64,000 nucleotides of DNA, taken from contig NZ_JBMNPX010000008.1 in NCBI RefSeq assembly GCF_050943825.1, forward strand, positions 1-64,000. The letters are read 5' to 3'. Below are positions 25,301 to 32,860 of the stretch, in pieces (position 1 is the first letter of the stretch; every line of letters starts with the position of its first letter). The position numbers and the translations under genes are program-made. The notes below the pieces were generated by a model. That model saw only the letters and a list, made by a program, of their open reading frames with translations, was not told the origin of the DNA and did not search any database. Origin of the DNA: Pseudoflavonifractor sp050943825 (GTDB lineage Bacteria; Bacillota; Clostridia; Oscillospirales; Oscillospiraceae).

Positions 25301-26031
25301 GGCTGTGTGCCGCCATGCTCATCTCTCCCCAGGGGGTGGAGGAGGGCGCCGGAGTCTGTATCCTGCCGGACGGCAGCGAGGTCAACTTCTACCAGGTGAT
25401 TCCCCTCTACCGGGAGGAGCTGCGCTATAAGGTGGCGCATGAGGCCGAGGACCTGCTGGAACAGCTGCAGGGACTGAGCTTTGTGGTGGATCCGGACCGC
25501 CCCAACGCCATGGAGGCAGAAGACGCAGACCTGGAGGAGGCGGAGCCGGATGAGACCGGCGAGATGGATGACGGCGCCTTGCATATCAAGCGCATCAGGG
25601 AGAAGCACCTGCCGGTGGAGGAGCTGAACGCATTCAACCACATGGCCATCTATCTGCGCTGGTGCATGGAGCACGACCTGATGAGCCTGGAGTTTCTGGA
25701 GCGGTACGGCGGTCTGGCCCAGCGCTTCCAGGAGGATCTCTCCGAGCTGGATCTGCGGCCGTTTATTCGGGATCGGCTGAATGGGAAGCTGTTCTTTGCC
25801 CTCTTTGATGACGAGGGGGAGGCCTTTGCCCGCCATTACTATGGGCAGGGGGACACACCCTGCTTCCCCGCCGACATTGACAGCCACGCCCTGGAATATT
25901 TTGGACCGGCGCGGTACCACTCCGCCGAATTTGACGATGAGGCCTACCTGTTTGTCCCCTTTGACGAGGACTACTACCAGGCCATGGCAAAGGTCATCCA
26001 GGCGCGGTGGGACAGCTGGTGCTGCGGCTGA
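22390..26031 (+). CDS. Giant TPR and SUFU-domain protein
   Basis: A 1213-residue soluble protein with no signal peptide. TPR-like helices fill about residues 1-130 (paired YNNIAG, YAYYYL, ALEARPGD patterns) and again about 535-680 (ALMYCGRLEEARQYAEQG, WLQAGKL). Between them are beta-rich segments of about 200 residues each. From about 835 to 1010 is a suppressor-of-fused (SUFU) type domain, with the YYTLVTMGMGAHRMN motif near residue 883 and ELAIALPPDWKL after it. A fourth domain closes the protein. Bacterial SUFU domains are proposed immunity modules of polymorphic toxin systems, but here no toxin gene is adjacent. The start follows GAGGAGGA. The function is not established. Confidence 0.75.
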   Translation: MELLEQCQIWNENNEYQKIIDALEAVPAGERTPEMDSELARAYNNIAGPEERALYWKAIRLLEPHAEYFKDDHCWNFRMAYAYYYLDQEGMALRYFEKALEARPGDRDTQELIADCRQRLAMPRFAESFQERTAKAWDAFAREEAELRRMMDGDREGQNGREIIAKCEAILNLAFEQISFNLGFNGEKYELILTPEGDRLKLFELAYFQRRAPGAVTEKWNILVGRQPAAGCDLRSGGWEVSGGDVQVWAEKLDRGVGLTLYCEKLLPLLREEESRAWWMLSTLTDQVLGEIPGMRYIARFDVTDTPGDGKSIPLTELPGALEDMGLNLSLDPWDYLGSETVYQTEPDSDPDADWRMDVVEGSTCCPPLINGYLSGEDEGMDALHADGAAAGFLCYPLDGFDGEDRDSRREAFRAALESALTAQAGEDALTLTGSAAGLYCGYVDFIAWDLSAVLSAAVEFFQGTELPWASFHVFRRAVPTVRLLNREPQPQIHEETGSLLSQEEIETMESLVGEASGYYGRMFEYIRNFVEAGVQEGKFTRQQAQQDLQVALWYAYACLNMDEYEFYYRAAQWLPGSEKNAGGCGTWYYRYSVALMYCGRLEEARQYAEQGTREEPDYPWIWLQAGKLRSHFGDRSGALEAVERGLALVPGDYEFQTLREEIMSGATLEQMEYHWINPEADSRLQSGLDRNADSKQRVISCININQAGLASFMELFGLEENDLVRDDPYCVFVRSVRDRSVEVVFRMNQAGLSKLDGGWLAVQKARLDDGRWLTLTIPDGEKGRLEAVLFDLDYSVTLVYEVEGEENRYFRAKLNEDGTVEHIEKDENQSAGAPEYYSQDEMAAVEEHIRQYFGSFERVWHELASPDIHVDICLIPPGDERDYYTLVTMGMGAHRMNVPGELADHKLERAELAIALPPDWKLGEKDLADEQWYWPIRLLKVLARLPIQSDTWLGWGHTVDNQEAFAENTGLCAAMLISPQGVEEGAGVCILPDGSEVNFYQVIPLYREELRYKVAHEAEDLLEQLQGLSFVVDPDRPNAMEAEDADLEEAEPDETGEMDDGALHIKRIREKHLPVEELNAFNHMAIYLRWCMEHDLMSLEFLERYGGLAQRFQEDLSELDLRPFIRDRLNGKLFFALFDDEGEAFARHYYGQGDTPCFPADIDSHALEYFGPARYHSAEFDDEAYLFVPFDEDYYQAMAKVIQARWDSWCCG

Positions 26032-26060
26032 AGGACTGCCGGAGTCTGATACCCAGAGAT

Positions 26061-26105
26061 AAAACAGCGCCCCGTCTGTAAACCAGACGGGGCGCTGTTC
26101 TGTTA
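26061..26105. terminator. Bidirectional terminator between convergent genes
   Basis: AACAGCGCCCCGTCTG pairs perfectly with its complement around TAAAC. A- and T-rich flanks suit both the SUFU gene and the minus-strand operon. Confidence 0.85.
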
Positions 26106-26125
26106 TCGGGATTTAAATGCGCGGC

Positions 26126-26878
26126 TCAGACCAGCTTGCCGTATACCTCGTCGGTGACGGACTCCAGCCACTGGTTGGAGCAGTTCTCGCCGGGCACCTC
26201 CAGGGCCAGGTGGGAGAACCAGCTGTCCAGGGCGGCGCCGTGCCAGTGCTTCACGCCGGTGGGGATGTTGACCACATCGCCGGGATGCAGCTCCCGGGCC
26301 TCCTGGCCCCACTCCTGGTAGTAGCCCCGACCGGCCACGCAGAGGAGAATCTGTCCGCCGCCCTTGTCAGCGTGGTGGACGTGCCAGTTGTTGCGGCAGC
26401 CCGGCTCAAAGGTCACGTTGTACACACCCACCTGACTGGTGGAGAGGGGCTGCAGGTAGCTCTGGCCCACGAAATACTGGGCAAAGCCGTCGTTGGGAGC
26501 GCCGATGGGGAAGACCATCTCCTGCTGGTGCTGTGCCCTGCCGTCCCCGGCGGTATCCTCAGCCCAGACCTCCTTGGCCATCCGGAAGGCCGCCCAGGCC
26601 TTGGGCCAGCCGGCGTAAAAGGCCGCGTGGGTCAGAATTTCCGCGATTTCCTGCCGGGTGATGCCGTTCTGTTTCGCGGTGGACAGGTGGTACTGGAAGG
26701 AGCTGTCCACCAGGCCCTGGGCCATCAGAGCCACCACGGTGACCAGAGACCGGTCACGCAGGGAGAGCTTGTCCTCCCGGCTCCACACCTCGCCGAACAG
26801 TACGTCGTCATTGAGCTGTGCAAACTTGGGCGCGAATTCGCCCAGGGCATCTCTGCCCGCTGTCTGTTTCACTGCCAT
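26126..26878 (-). CDS. Carboxymuconolactone decarboxylase-like/cupin fusion protein
   Basis: A 250-residue fusion. The N-terminal half (about 1-110) is a CMD/AhpD-like helical domain (RDRSLVTVVALMAQG, then EILTHAAFYAGWPKAW). The usual CxxC of peroxidase-active AhpD members is absent, so disulfide chemistry is unlikely. The C-terminal half (about 135-250) is a cupin with NWHVHHADKGGGQILL and a GVKHWHGA-type second motif giving plausible metal-binding His residues. It is the last gene of a five-gene operon with a flavodoxin-like reductase and an alpha/beta hydrolase, a set common in gut clostridia next to a LysR gene. The start follows TAGGAGGT. The substrate is unknown. Confidence 0.9.
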   Translation of the reverse strand: MAVKQTAGRDALGEFAPKFAQLNDDVLFGEVWSREDKLSLRDRSLVTVVALMAQGLVDSSFQYHLSTAKQNGITRQEIAEILTHAAFYAGWPKAWAAFRMAKEVWAEDTAGDGRAQHQQEMVFPIGAPNDGFAQYFVGQSYLQPLSTSQVGVYNVTFEPGCRNNWHVHHADKGGGQILLCVAGRGYYQEWGQEARELHPGDVVNIPTGVKHWHGAALDSWFSHLALEVPGENCSNQWLESVTDEVYGKLV

Positions 26879-26890
26879 ATCAAATACCTC

Positions 26891-27403
26891 CTATGCAAGA
26901 GAAAAGGTAATCTGGACTGTCCCCTCTCCCAGCATTGCCTTCAGGTCGGTGGGATCGTCAATTCTGGCAAGCCGGGTAAAGCTCCAGGTGTTGGTGCCGT
27001 AGTAGATGGTGATCTGATTGCCCTGATAGAGAATCACATCCCCGGGTTCCGTGGTGATCTGCTGGTCGTTTCGGGTCAGGGTGGTACCCAGAGACCCCAC
27101 CTTCTCAAAGTCGCCGTAGTCGTCCATCTCGACGGTCACCGGACCCTGAGCCAGCAGTTGTTTGAATTCCTCCGCGGAGCTGTTGTCCTCAAAGGTGGCC
27201 AGCAGCTCATAGTCTCCGACGGTGATTTTCAGCATGGCTTCTTCCTGACTGGATCCGGCTTCCGGGGACTGCTGGGGCGGAACGGTCTCCTCCGCCGGAG
27301 CGGCCGTCTGTGCCGGGGATGTGAGGGACCCAACCGGGGCCTCTCTGACATTGCAGGCGGTGAGGCTGAGCACCACAAGGAGCATACAGACTAATCTGGC
27401 CAT
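26891..27403 (-). CDS. Cyclophilin-like fold lipoprotein
   Basis: A 170-residue secreted protein. The N-terminal signal peptide ends in a lipobox-like LSLTAC, so the Cys near residue 17 is probably lipid-modified. A Pro/Ala/Glu-rich linker (about 20-55) precedes a C-terminal domain of the bacterial cyclophilin-like type (about 60-170: FEDNSSAEEFKQLL, GDVILYQGNQITIYYG, WSFTRLARI). Such domains occur beside flavodoxin and oxidoreductase genes. Isomerase activity has not been generally shown. The start is the ATG that follows AGGAGGGA and lies 24 bp past the hydrolase stop. Two earlier in-frame starts would put the ribosome site inside the gene. Confidence 0.85.
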   Translation of the reverse strand: MARLVCMLLVVLSLTACNVREAPVGSLTSPAQTAAPAEETVPPQQSPEAGSSQEEAMLKITVGDYELLATFEDNSSAEEFKQLLAQGPVTVEMDDYGDFEKVGSLGTTLTRNDQQITTEPGDVILYQGNQITIYYGTNTWSFTRLARIDDPTDLKAMLGEGTVQITFSLA

Positions 27404-27427
27404 GGAGTCCCTCCTCATCACGGACAA

Positions 27428-28402
27428 TTACTTCAGATTTTTCCGGAAAAAGTTCTCAATCTTGTCAAAGGGGATGATGTCCTTCCGGTCGTAGAGGTCG
27501 GTGTGAACCGCGCCGGGGATGATGACCAGCTCCTTGTTGCCGGCGTAGGGGCTGTCCTTCACCATGTCGGCAAAGGCGTCCTTGCTGAAATAGCAGGAGT
27601 GGGCCTTCTCACCGTGGAGCATCAGCACGGCGCTGCGGATCTCGCCGCTGTAACGCAGGATGGGCATGTTGAGGAAGGACAGGGAGGAGGTGGTGTTCCA
27701 GCCGTCGTTGGAGTTGAGGGACCGCTCGGTGTAGCCCCGCTCTGTCTTGTAGTAGTCGTAGTAGTCCTTCACGAAGAAGGGGGCGTCCTCGGGCAGGGGG
27801 TCCACCACGCCGCCCGCGCGGGCATAGGTCCCGTTTTTGTAGTCCTCCGTCCGCTGGGCGTTGAGGGCTTTTTTTGTCTCATACCGGGCGTCTGCGCTGT
27901 CGGCGGCGTCAAAGTAGCCCTTGGCGTTCACCCGGGTCATGTCGTACATGGTGGAGGTGACGGTGGCCTTGATGCGGGTGTCCATGGCGGCGGCGTTGAG
28001 GGCCATGCCGCCCCAGCCGCAGATACCCAGAATGCCCACCTGCTCCGGGTCGATAAAGTCCCGGGTGACGAGGAAGTCCACCGCGGCGGAGAAGTCCTCG
28101 GTGTTGATGTCGGGGGAGGCCACATTCCGCACCGCGCCGCCACTCTCTCCGATGAAGGAGGGGTCGAAGGCCATGGCGGCAAAGCCACGGGCGGCCAGCT
28201 CCTCGGCGTACAGCCCGGCGCACTGCTCCTTCACGGCGCCGAAGGGACCGGCCACCGCCACTGCGGCCAGCTTGCCCTCCGCCCCCTTGGGCAGATACAT
28301 GTCACCAGTCAGCTCAATGCCGTAGCGGTTGTGGAAATGTACCTTCTCCCGGGTGACGGTGTCCCGCATCTGGAAGGAATAGCCGTTATATCTGGAATTC
28401 AT
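27428..28402 (-). CDS. Alpha/beta hydrolase (dienelactone hydrolase-like)
   Basis: A 324-residue alpha/beta-hydrolase-fold protein. The expected strand-nucleophile-helix segment reads GILGICGWGGMALN near residue 125. Ser is missing from the usual position. Either the Cys acts as nucleophile, as in dienelactone hydrolases, or the site is altered. A C-terminal His in PGAVHTDLYD (about residue 305) fits the triad. It sits in an operon with a flavodoxin-like reductase upstream and a cyclophilin-like lipoprotein downstream, suggesting joint action on a reactive or aromatic substrate, though this is inference. The ATG at 28402 follows GAGGAC. The upstream in-frame start would overlap the previous gene. 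Confidence 0.85.
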   Translation of the reverse strand: MNSRYNGYSFQMRDTVTREKVHFHNRYGIELTGDMYLPKGAEGKLAAVAVAGPFGAVKEQCAGLYAEELAARGFAAMAFDPSFIGESGGAVRNVASPDINTEDFSAAVDFLVTRDFIDPEQVGILGICGWGGMALNAAAMDTRIKATVTSTMYDMTRVNAKGYFDAADSADARYETKKALNAQRTEDYKNGTYARAGGVVDPLPEDAPFFVKDYYDYYKTERGYTERSLNSNDGWNTTSSLSFLNMPILRYSGEIRSAVLMLHGEKAHSCYFSKDAFADMVKDSPYAGNKELVIIPGAVHTDLYDRKDIIPFDKIENFFRKNLK

Positions 28403-28415
28403 ATGGGTGTCCTCC

Positions 28416-28955
28416 TTACATGTTCCTGCCCAGCTCATAGGCCTGCTTCAGGGCTGGGTGGTTCTGAATCTCTCCCACGGCCGTTACGCCTCCGGCAAAG
28501 ACAGTGCCGGCCAGGCGGGCCTTTTCAAAGCAGTCAATCCAGCCCTGAAGACCGGTGACCGCTCCGTCCACAGTGTGTCCGTCCTCCTCTGCCGCAGCGG
28601 CCAGGAGATAGATGTCCCGGAACCGGTAGTCGGTGGGGAAGAGGGGATTGGCCCGGTCCAGCAGGGTTTTCATCTGGCCGCACATCCCGTAGTAGTAGAT
28701 GGGGGTGGCAAAGACGATGGCGTCGGCGGTCAGCATGTTCTGGACGATGGTGTCCGCGTCGTCATAAATGACGCAGCGCTGGGTGTTCTGACAGACCAGG
28801 CAGCCCCTGCAGAACCGGATGTCCTTATCGTACAGGGTGACCTTCTCCACGTCGTTCCCGGCATCCCGGGCGCCGCGGATAAATTCGTCCGCCAGAGTCT
28901 CCGAATTGCCGCCCTTCCGGGGACTGGTGGAGATAACCAAAACCTTTTTGCTCAT
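28416..28955 (-). CDS. Flavodoxin family NAD(P)H-dependent FMN reductase
   Basis: A 179-residue flavodoxin-fold protein. The phosphate-binding loop is STSPRKGGNS (about residues 8-17). CRGCLVCQ near residue 50 is a cysteine-rich segment typical of iron-sulfur flavoprotein-like reductases of this subgroup. ATPIYYYG near 85 is the second flavin-binding loop. It probably transfers hydride from NAD(P)H through FMN to a quinone, aromatic or metal substrate. The ATG overlaps the stop of the upstream acetyltransferase gene (ATGA), and GAGGAGGA precedes it. Confidence 0.9.
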   Translation of the reverse strand: MSKKVLVISTSPRKGGNSETLADEFIRGARDAGNDVEKVTLYDKDIRFCRGCLVCQNTQRCVIYDDADTIVQNMLTADAIVFATPIYYYGMCGQMKTLLDRANPLFPTDYRFRDIYLLAAAAEEDGHTVDGAVTGLQGWIDCFEKARLAGTVFAGGVTAVGEIQNHPALKQAYELGRNM

Positions 28956-29533
28956 GTGCGATCCTCCTCGCTGATGGTACGTATGATACGGGCGGGCACA
29001 CCGCCCACAATGGTGTTTTCCGGTACGTCCTTTGCAACCACCGCTCCCGCCGCAACAATGGCGCCGTCCCCGATGGTCACGCCGGGCAGGACGGTGGCGT
29101 TGGCGCCGATCCAAACGTTCCTGCCGATGTGGATGGGGGCGGGGATCATGCTGGCCCGGTCGCTGGGCGACTGGGCGTGGTTGAGGGTGGCCAGCACCAC
29201 GTTGTGGCCGATGAGGGCGCCGTCCCCGATGAAAACGCCGCCCTGGTCCTGGAACTTACAGCCCATGTTGAAAAAGACGTTCTTCCCGATGTGGATGTTC
29301 TTTCCGCAGTCGGTATAGAAGGGTGGGAACATGCCAAAGCTCTCGTCCACAGGCTGGCCGATGAGCTGGGAGAAGAGGGCGCGCAGCTCCTCCGGCGTGT
29401 GGTAGCCGCTGTTGATTTCAGCCGTGATGCGCAGGGCCTCCTGGCTGACGCCGTGCATGAACTGATGTACCTCGCTGCCGCCCTGTACTTTCTCTCCGCT
29501 GTTCAGATGCTCCAAAAATGCGTTTAAATCCAT
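28952..29533 (-). CDS. Sugar O-acetyltransferase (maltose acetyltransferase type)
   Basis: A 193-residue left-handed beta-helix acetyltransferase. The hexapeptide repeats run from about residue 75 to 180 (IHIGKNVFFNMG, VFIGDGALIGHNV, VWIGANATVLPGVTIGDGAIV). The catalytic His is in TLNHAQSP, and the N-terminal helical domain is of the Mac type. It uses acetyl-CoA to acetylate a sugar or related hydroxyl. It heads the five-gene minus-strand operon whose other members are redox and hydrolase genes, so its acceptor may not be a simple sugar. A promoter lies 35-60 bp upstream. Confidence 0.92.
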   Translation of the reverse strand: MDLNAFLEHLNSGEKVQGGSEVHQFMHGVSQEALRITAEINSGYHTPEELRALFSQLIGQPVDESFGMFPPFYTDCGKNIHIGKNVFFNMGCKFQDQGGVFIGDGALIGHNVVLATLNHAQSPSDRASMIPAPIHIGRNVWIGANATVLPGVTIGDGAIVAAGAVVAKDVPENTIVGGVPARIIRTISEEDRT

Positions 29534-29566
29534 CTTACACTCCTGATAGGTCAGATTTTCAATTTC

Positions 29567-29620
29567 ATTGTAGCACTCACCGGAATGGATAACAAATACC
29601 TATATAGAATAGCTTACTAT
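29567..29620. promoter_or_regulatory. Divergent control region with LysR-type box
   Basis: The minus-strand operon promoter is TTGTTA (29595-29590), 17 bp, TACAAT (29572-29567). Just upstream of it ATAG-N9-CTAT (29604-29620) is a T-N11-A dyad of the LysR type. The LysR gene itself probably uses TTGAAA (29623-29628) with TATCAT (29647-29652). Confidence 0.65.
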
Positions 29621-29676
29621 GCTTGAAATCTATGTTTGGCATGTGCTATCATCAGACCAGAAGGAGGCGGGTCTGT

Positions 29677-30561
29677 ATGGAATTGAGAGTGCTGCAATAC
29701 TTTCTTGCGGTGGCACGGGAGCAAAATATCTCGGCGGCGGCCCAGTCCCTGCATCTCACCCAGCCCACCCTCTCCCGGCAGCTCATGGAGCTGGAGAAGG
29801 AGCTGGGCAAGCAGCTGATGGTACGGGGCAGCCGGAAGATCACCCTCACCGAGGACGGAATGCGGCTGCGCAGGCGTGCGGAGGAGATTCTGGAGCTGGT
29901 GGACCGGACGGAAAAAGAGGTCATGCAGTCCGACGATACGGTCAGCGGCGATATCTATATCGGCACCGGCGAGACCGACGGTGTGCGCCAGATTGTCAGA
30001 GCGGCCAATCAGCTCCAGGGGAGCCATCCGGGCATCCGCTTCCACATTGTCAGCGGTGACGCCATGGATGTGTGCGAGCGTCTGGACAAGGGCCTGCTGG
30101 ATTTCGGTATCCTCCTGGGCGACATGGACAAGACCAGGTACAGCTGCATGGAGCTGCCCATGAAGGACACCTGGGGGGTTCTCATGCGGCGGGACAGCCC
30201 GCTGGCACAGCGGGAGACCGTCTCGCCCCGTGACCTGTGGGACAAGCCGCTGATTCTCTCACGGCAGGTGGACAACAAGAGCGGCCTGTACCGCTGGCTG
30301 CGGAAGGAGCCCTCAGAGCTCCACACCGTGGCCACCTATAATCTGATTTACAACGCCTCCCTGATGGTGGACGAGGGGATGGGCTACGCCTTTACCCTGG
30401 ACAAGCTGGTGAACACCGCCGGCAGCAACCTCTGCTTCCGGCCCCTGAAGCCCAAAATGGAGCTGGGGATGTACCTGGTGTGGAAGAAGTCCCAGCTCTT
30501 TTCCAGAGCGGCGGAGCTATTTCTGGAGCAGCTTCAGGCTCAGCTTGTTCCTCTGGATTAG
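29677..30561 (+). CDS. LysR family transcriptional regulator
   Basis: A 294-residue LysR regulator with an N-terminal winged helix (residues 1-60, ISAAAQSLHLTQPTLSRQL) and a type 2 periplasmic-binding-like effector domain (about 90-290). It is divergent from the acetyltransferase-reductase-hydrolase operon and probably controls it through the box at 29604-29620. The start follows AAGGAGG. It is clearly paralogous to the LysR protein at 59123-60001, with a nearly identical N-terminus (MELRVLxYFLAVARExNI). Confidence 0.92.
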   Translation: MELRVLQYFLAVAREQNISAAAQSLHLTQPTLSRQLMELEKELGKQLMVRGSRKITLTEDGMRLRRRAEEILELVDRTEKEVMQSDDTVSGDIYIGTGETDGVRQIVRAANQLQGSHPGIRFHIVSGDAMDVCERLDKGLLDFGILLGDMDKTRYSCMELPMKDTWGVLMRRDSPLAQRETVSPRDLWDKPLILSRQVDNKSGLYRWLRKEPSELHTVATYNLIYNASLMVDEGMGYAFTLDKLVNTAGSNLCFRPLKPKMELGMYLVWKKSQLFSRAAELFLEQLQAQLVPLD

Positions 30562-30587
30562 ACCATGGGAGCGCAGGAAGAAATACG

Positions 30588-30606
30588 GCTGTCCTGGTAG
30601 GACAGC
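30588..30606 (+). terminator. Small hairpin after the LysR gene
   Basis: GCTGTCC pairs with GGACAGC around TGGTA and is followed by TATATTG. It is weak. The rest of 30562-30732 holds no gene. Confidence 0.4.
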
Positions 30607-30732
30607 TATATTGTAGAACAAAGAACAGACCATGTCGAATACCCATTGTGGATGGTCAGATATAGCTTTTGGGCATTTTTAATGCGTCTCACCAGCCTGG
30701 CCGCCGGCGGAGAAGCGTTGAGCACTGCAAAC

Positions 30733-30771
30733 AAAAAGGCGGCGGGAGACATGTCTCCCACCGCCTTTTTT
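30733..30771. terminator. Bidirectional terminator
   Basis: AAAAAGGCGG-GGGAGAC pairs with GTCTCCC-CCGCCTTTTTT. It terminates the flavin reductase gene on the minus strand and backs up the LysR gene on the plus strand. Confidence 0.9.
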
Positions 30772-30798
30772 GCTCCCCTTGTCGCGCCTGGTGTATTT

Positions 30799-31359
30799 TT
30801 ATTTCAGCTTTGCACCATCCTGGAAGGCATTGCCCACTTTTTCACCCAGCTTGCGGTAGGTGTGGTGGATGGGATCAAAGATGATGGGCTGGAGCTTGTC
30901 CGGGTCAATCTTCCCGTCGGCGTCCAGCACACACTCATCCGCGCTGACATTGACAATCTCGCCCACCAGGCGGCAGCTCTCCGGGTCGTAGCTCACCAGA
31001 CGGCACTCCACCGCCATGGGCAGCTCGTCAATGAGGGGGGCGTCCACAAATTCCGACTTGGTGGTGTGCCAGCCCGCCTTTTCCAGCTTGTTGGCCACTT
31101 TGTTACCCGACTCGATGCCCACATAGTCGCAGGCCACCATCTGATCCGCCGTGGCCATGCTGACGGTGAAGGCCTTGCGGGCGAGAATGTTGGCGGTGGT
31201 CTTGTGACCGGCGCTGATGCACATGGACAGCTCCTGGTCGTCGCTGATGCCGCCCCAGGCGGCGTTCATGGCGTCGGGGGTGCCGTCCTCGCCGTAGGTG
31301 GCCAGGATAAAGACCGGCTGAGGATAGGTCCAGGGCTTGGCTCCAAAGTTCTTACGCAT
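30799..31359 (-). CDS. Flavin reductase family protein
   Basis: A 186-residue FMN-binding split-barrel protein. Typical segments are VFILATYGEDGTPDAMNAAW near residue 15, SMCISAGHKTTANI near 45 and a VSMATADQM stretch near 68. Such proteins reduce flavin or carry out flavin-dependent redox reactions with NAD(P)H. It is monocistronic. The start follows CAGGAGGT. No neighbour indicates its partner. The redox genes of the adjacent operon are candidates. Confidence 0.9.
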   Translation of the reverse strand: MRKNFGAKPWTYPQPVFILATYGEDGTPDAMNAAWGGISDDQELSMCISAGHKTTANILARKAFTVSMATADQMVACDYVGIESGNKVANKLEKAGWHTTKSEFVDAPLIDELPMAVECRLVSYDPESCRLVGEIVNVSADECVLDADGKIDPDKLQPIIFDPIHHTYRKLGEKVGNAFQDGAKLK

Positions 31360-31631
31360 GGGAAATACCTCCTGTTGGATTGATTTTCAGCAGTCGCCTG
31401 TAAGCGCAGCGTTTCCTTGAACATTCCTTATCATCAGTATAGCACTGAGAGCGAAACAGGGAAAGGCCGGGTTTGCAATATGCGCGGCTGTGTTGGCATC
31501 AAAGAGATCGCAACTTTTTTTCCGTGATTTTCCGCAGACTATCCTTTATTCTGAAATCACAGAATGAGAAATACGGAAGCAGGCCTTTGCACGGCACAGA
31601 GCCGGGCATCGGCCTAAGAATGGAGGATACC
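31360..31631. other. Intergenic region between flavin reductase and rtcB
   Basis: Holds the divergent control regions. A TATACT -10 on the minus strand, about 80 bp before the flavin reductase start, is the only clear element. An in-frame extension of rtcB reaches 31473 but lacks a ribosome site and conserved sequence. Confidence 0.4.
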
Positions 31632-32834
31632 ATGATTACCATTCAGGGTTTATATAATACCGCTGTCTGCTATACCAACGAGCTGGAGGAGACGGCGCGC
31701 AGCCAGATTCAGGCGGTGTGCGATCGGCCGGAGTTTGCCGACTGCAAGATTCGGATCATGCCCGACGTCCACGCCGGTAAGGGCTGCACCATCGGCACCA
31801 CCATGACCATTCAGGACAAGATTGTGCCCGGCATGGTGGGCGTTGATATCGGCTGCGGCATGGAGACGGTGGAGCTGGCGGAGCGTGAGATGGACTTTGA
31901 CAAGCTGGACGCCCTCATCCGCCGGGAGATTCCCAGCGGCCGGGAGGTGCGCGACGAGCTCCACGCGCTGAACGGTCAGATTGACCTGACACAGCTCCGC
32001 TGCGCCGGTCAGGTCAACCTGGACCGTGCCATGCGCAGCATCGGCACCCTGGGCGGCGGCAACCACTTCATTGAGGTGGACCGGGCGGAGGATGGCCGGC
32101 TGTTCCTGGTGGTCCACTCGGGCAGCCGTCATCTGGGCACCGAGGTGGCCGACTACTACCAGGACCAGGGCAGACGTGCCCTCTGGGGCGGCGCGCACCA
32201 CCAGATTCAGAGCACCATTGCCCGGCTGAAGGCTGAGGGCCGTTTTCAGGAGATTGAGAAGACGGTCCGGGAGCTGAAGCGGGAGCACACGCTGACCATC
32301 CCCAGGGACCTGACCTATGTGGAGGGCGAGCTGTTTGAGGACTATATCCACGACATGAAGCTGACCCAGCAGTTTGCCATGCTCAACCGCAAGGCCATGG
32401 TGGACGTGATCATCAACGGCATGGGCCTCACTGTGGCGGACGAGTTTACCACCATCCACAACTACATCGATACGGACGCCATGATTCTGCGCAAGGGCTC
32501 GGTCTCGGCCAAGGCCGGTGAGAAGCTGCTGATTCCCATCAACATGCGTGACGGCAGCCTGATCTGCATCGGCAAGGGCAACGACGACTGGAACTGCTCG
32601 GCGCCCCATGGCGCAGGCCGTCTCATGAGCCGCAGCACGGCCCTCCACACCCTGTCCATGGACACCTTCCGGAAGGAGATGGAGGGAATCTACACCACCT
32701 GCGTGGTGCCCGATACCCTGGACGAATCCCCCATGGCGTACAAGAGCATGGAGGAGATTGTGGCGCAGATTGGGCCCACGGCGGAGATTACCGCCCGCAT
32801 CCGCCCGGTCTATAACTTCAAGGCGGCGGATTAA
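31632..32834 (+). CDS. rtcB: RtcB family RNA ligase
   Basis: A 400-residue RtcB protein, the GTP- and Mn2+-dependent ligase that joins RNA ends with 2',3'-cyclic phosphate or 3'-phosphate to 5'-OH. Metal and guanylylation motifs are visible: DVHAGKGCTIG near residue 45, VGVDIGCGM near 70 with its Cys ligand, GTLGGGNHFIEV near 140, and SAPHGAGR with the guanylylated His at about 326. The start is the second of two close ATG codons because GGAGG sits 6 bp before it. The CCA-adding enzyme follows after 26 bp, making a two-gene RNA-end repair unit. Confidence 0.94.
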   Translation: MITIQGLYNTAVCYTNELEETARSQIQAVCDRPEFADCKIRIMPDVHAGKGCTIGTTMTIQDKIVPGMVGVDIGCGMETVELAEREMDFDKLDALIRREIPSGREVRDELHALNGQIDLTQLRCAGQVNLDRAMRSIGTLGGGNHFIEVDRAEDGRLFLVVHSGSRHLGTEVADYYQDQGRRALWGGAHHQIQSTIARLKAEGRFQEIEKTVRELKREHTLTIPRDLTYVEGELFEDYIHDMKLTQQFAMLNRKAMVDVIINGMGLTVADEFTTIHNYIDTDAMILRKGSVSAKAGEKLLIPINMRDGSLICIGKGNDDWNCSAPHGAGRLMSRSTALHTLSMDTFRKEMEGIYTTCVVPDTLDESPMAYKSMEEIVAQIGPTAEITARIRPVYNFKAAD

Positions 32835-32860
32835 ATCAAAAAGAGAGGAGGCGCCGGCTG

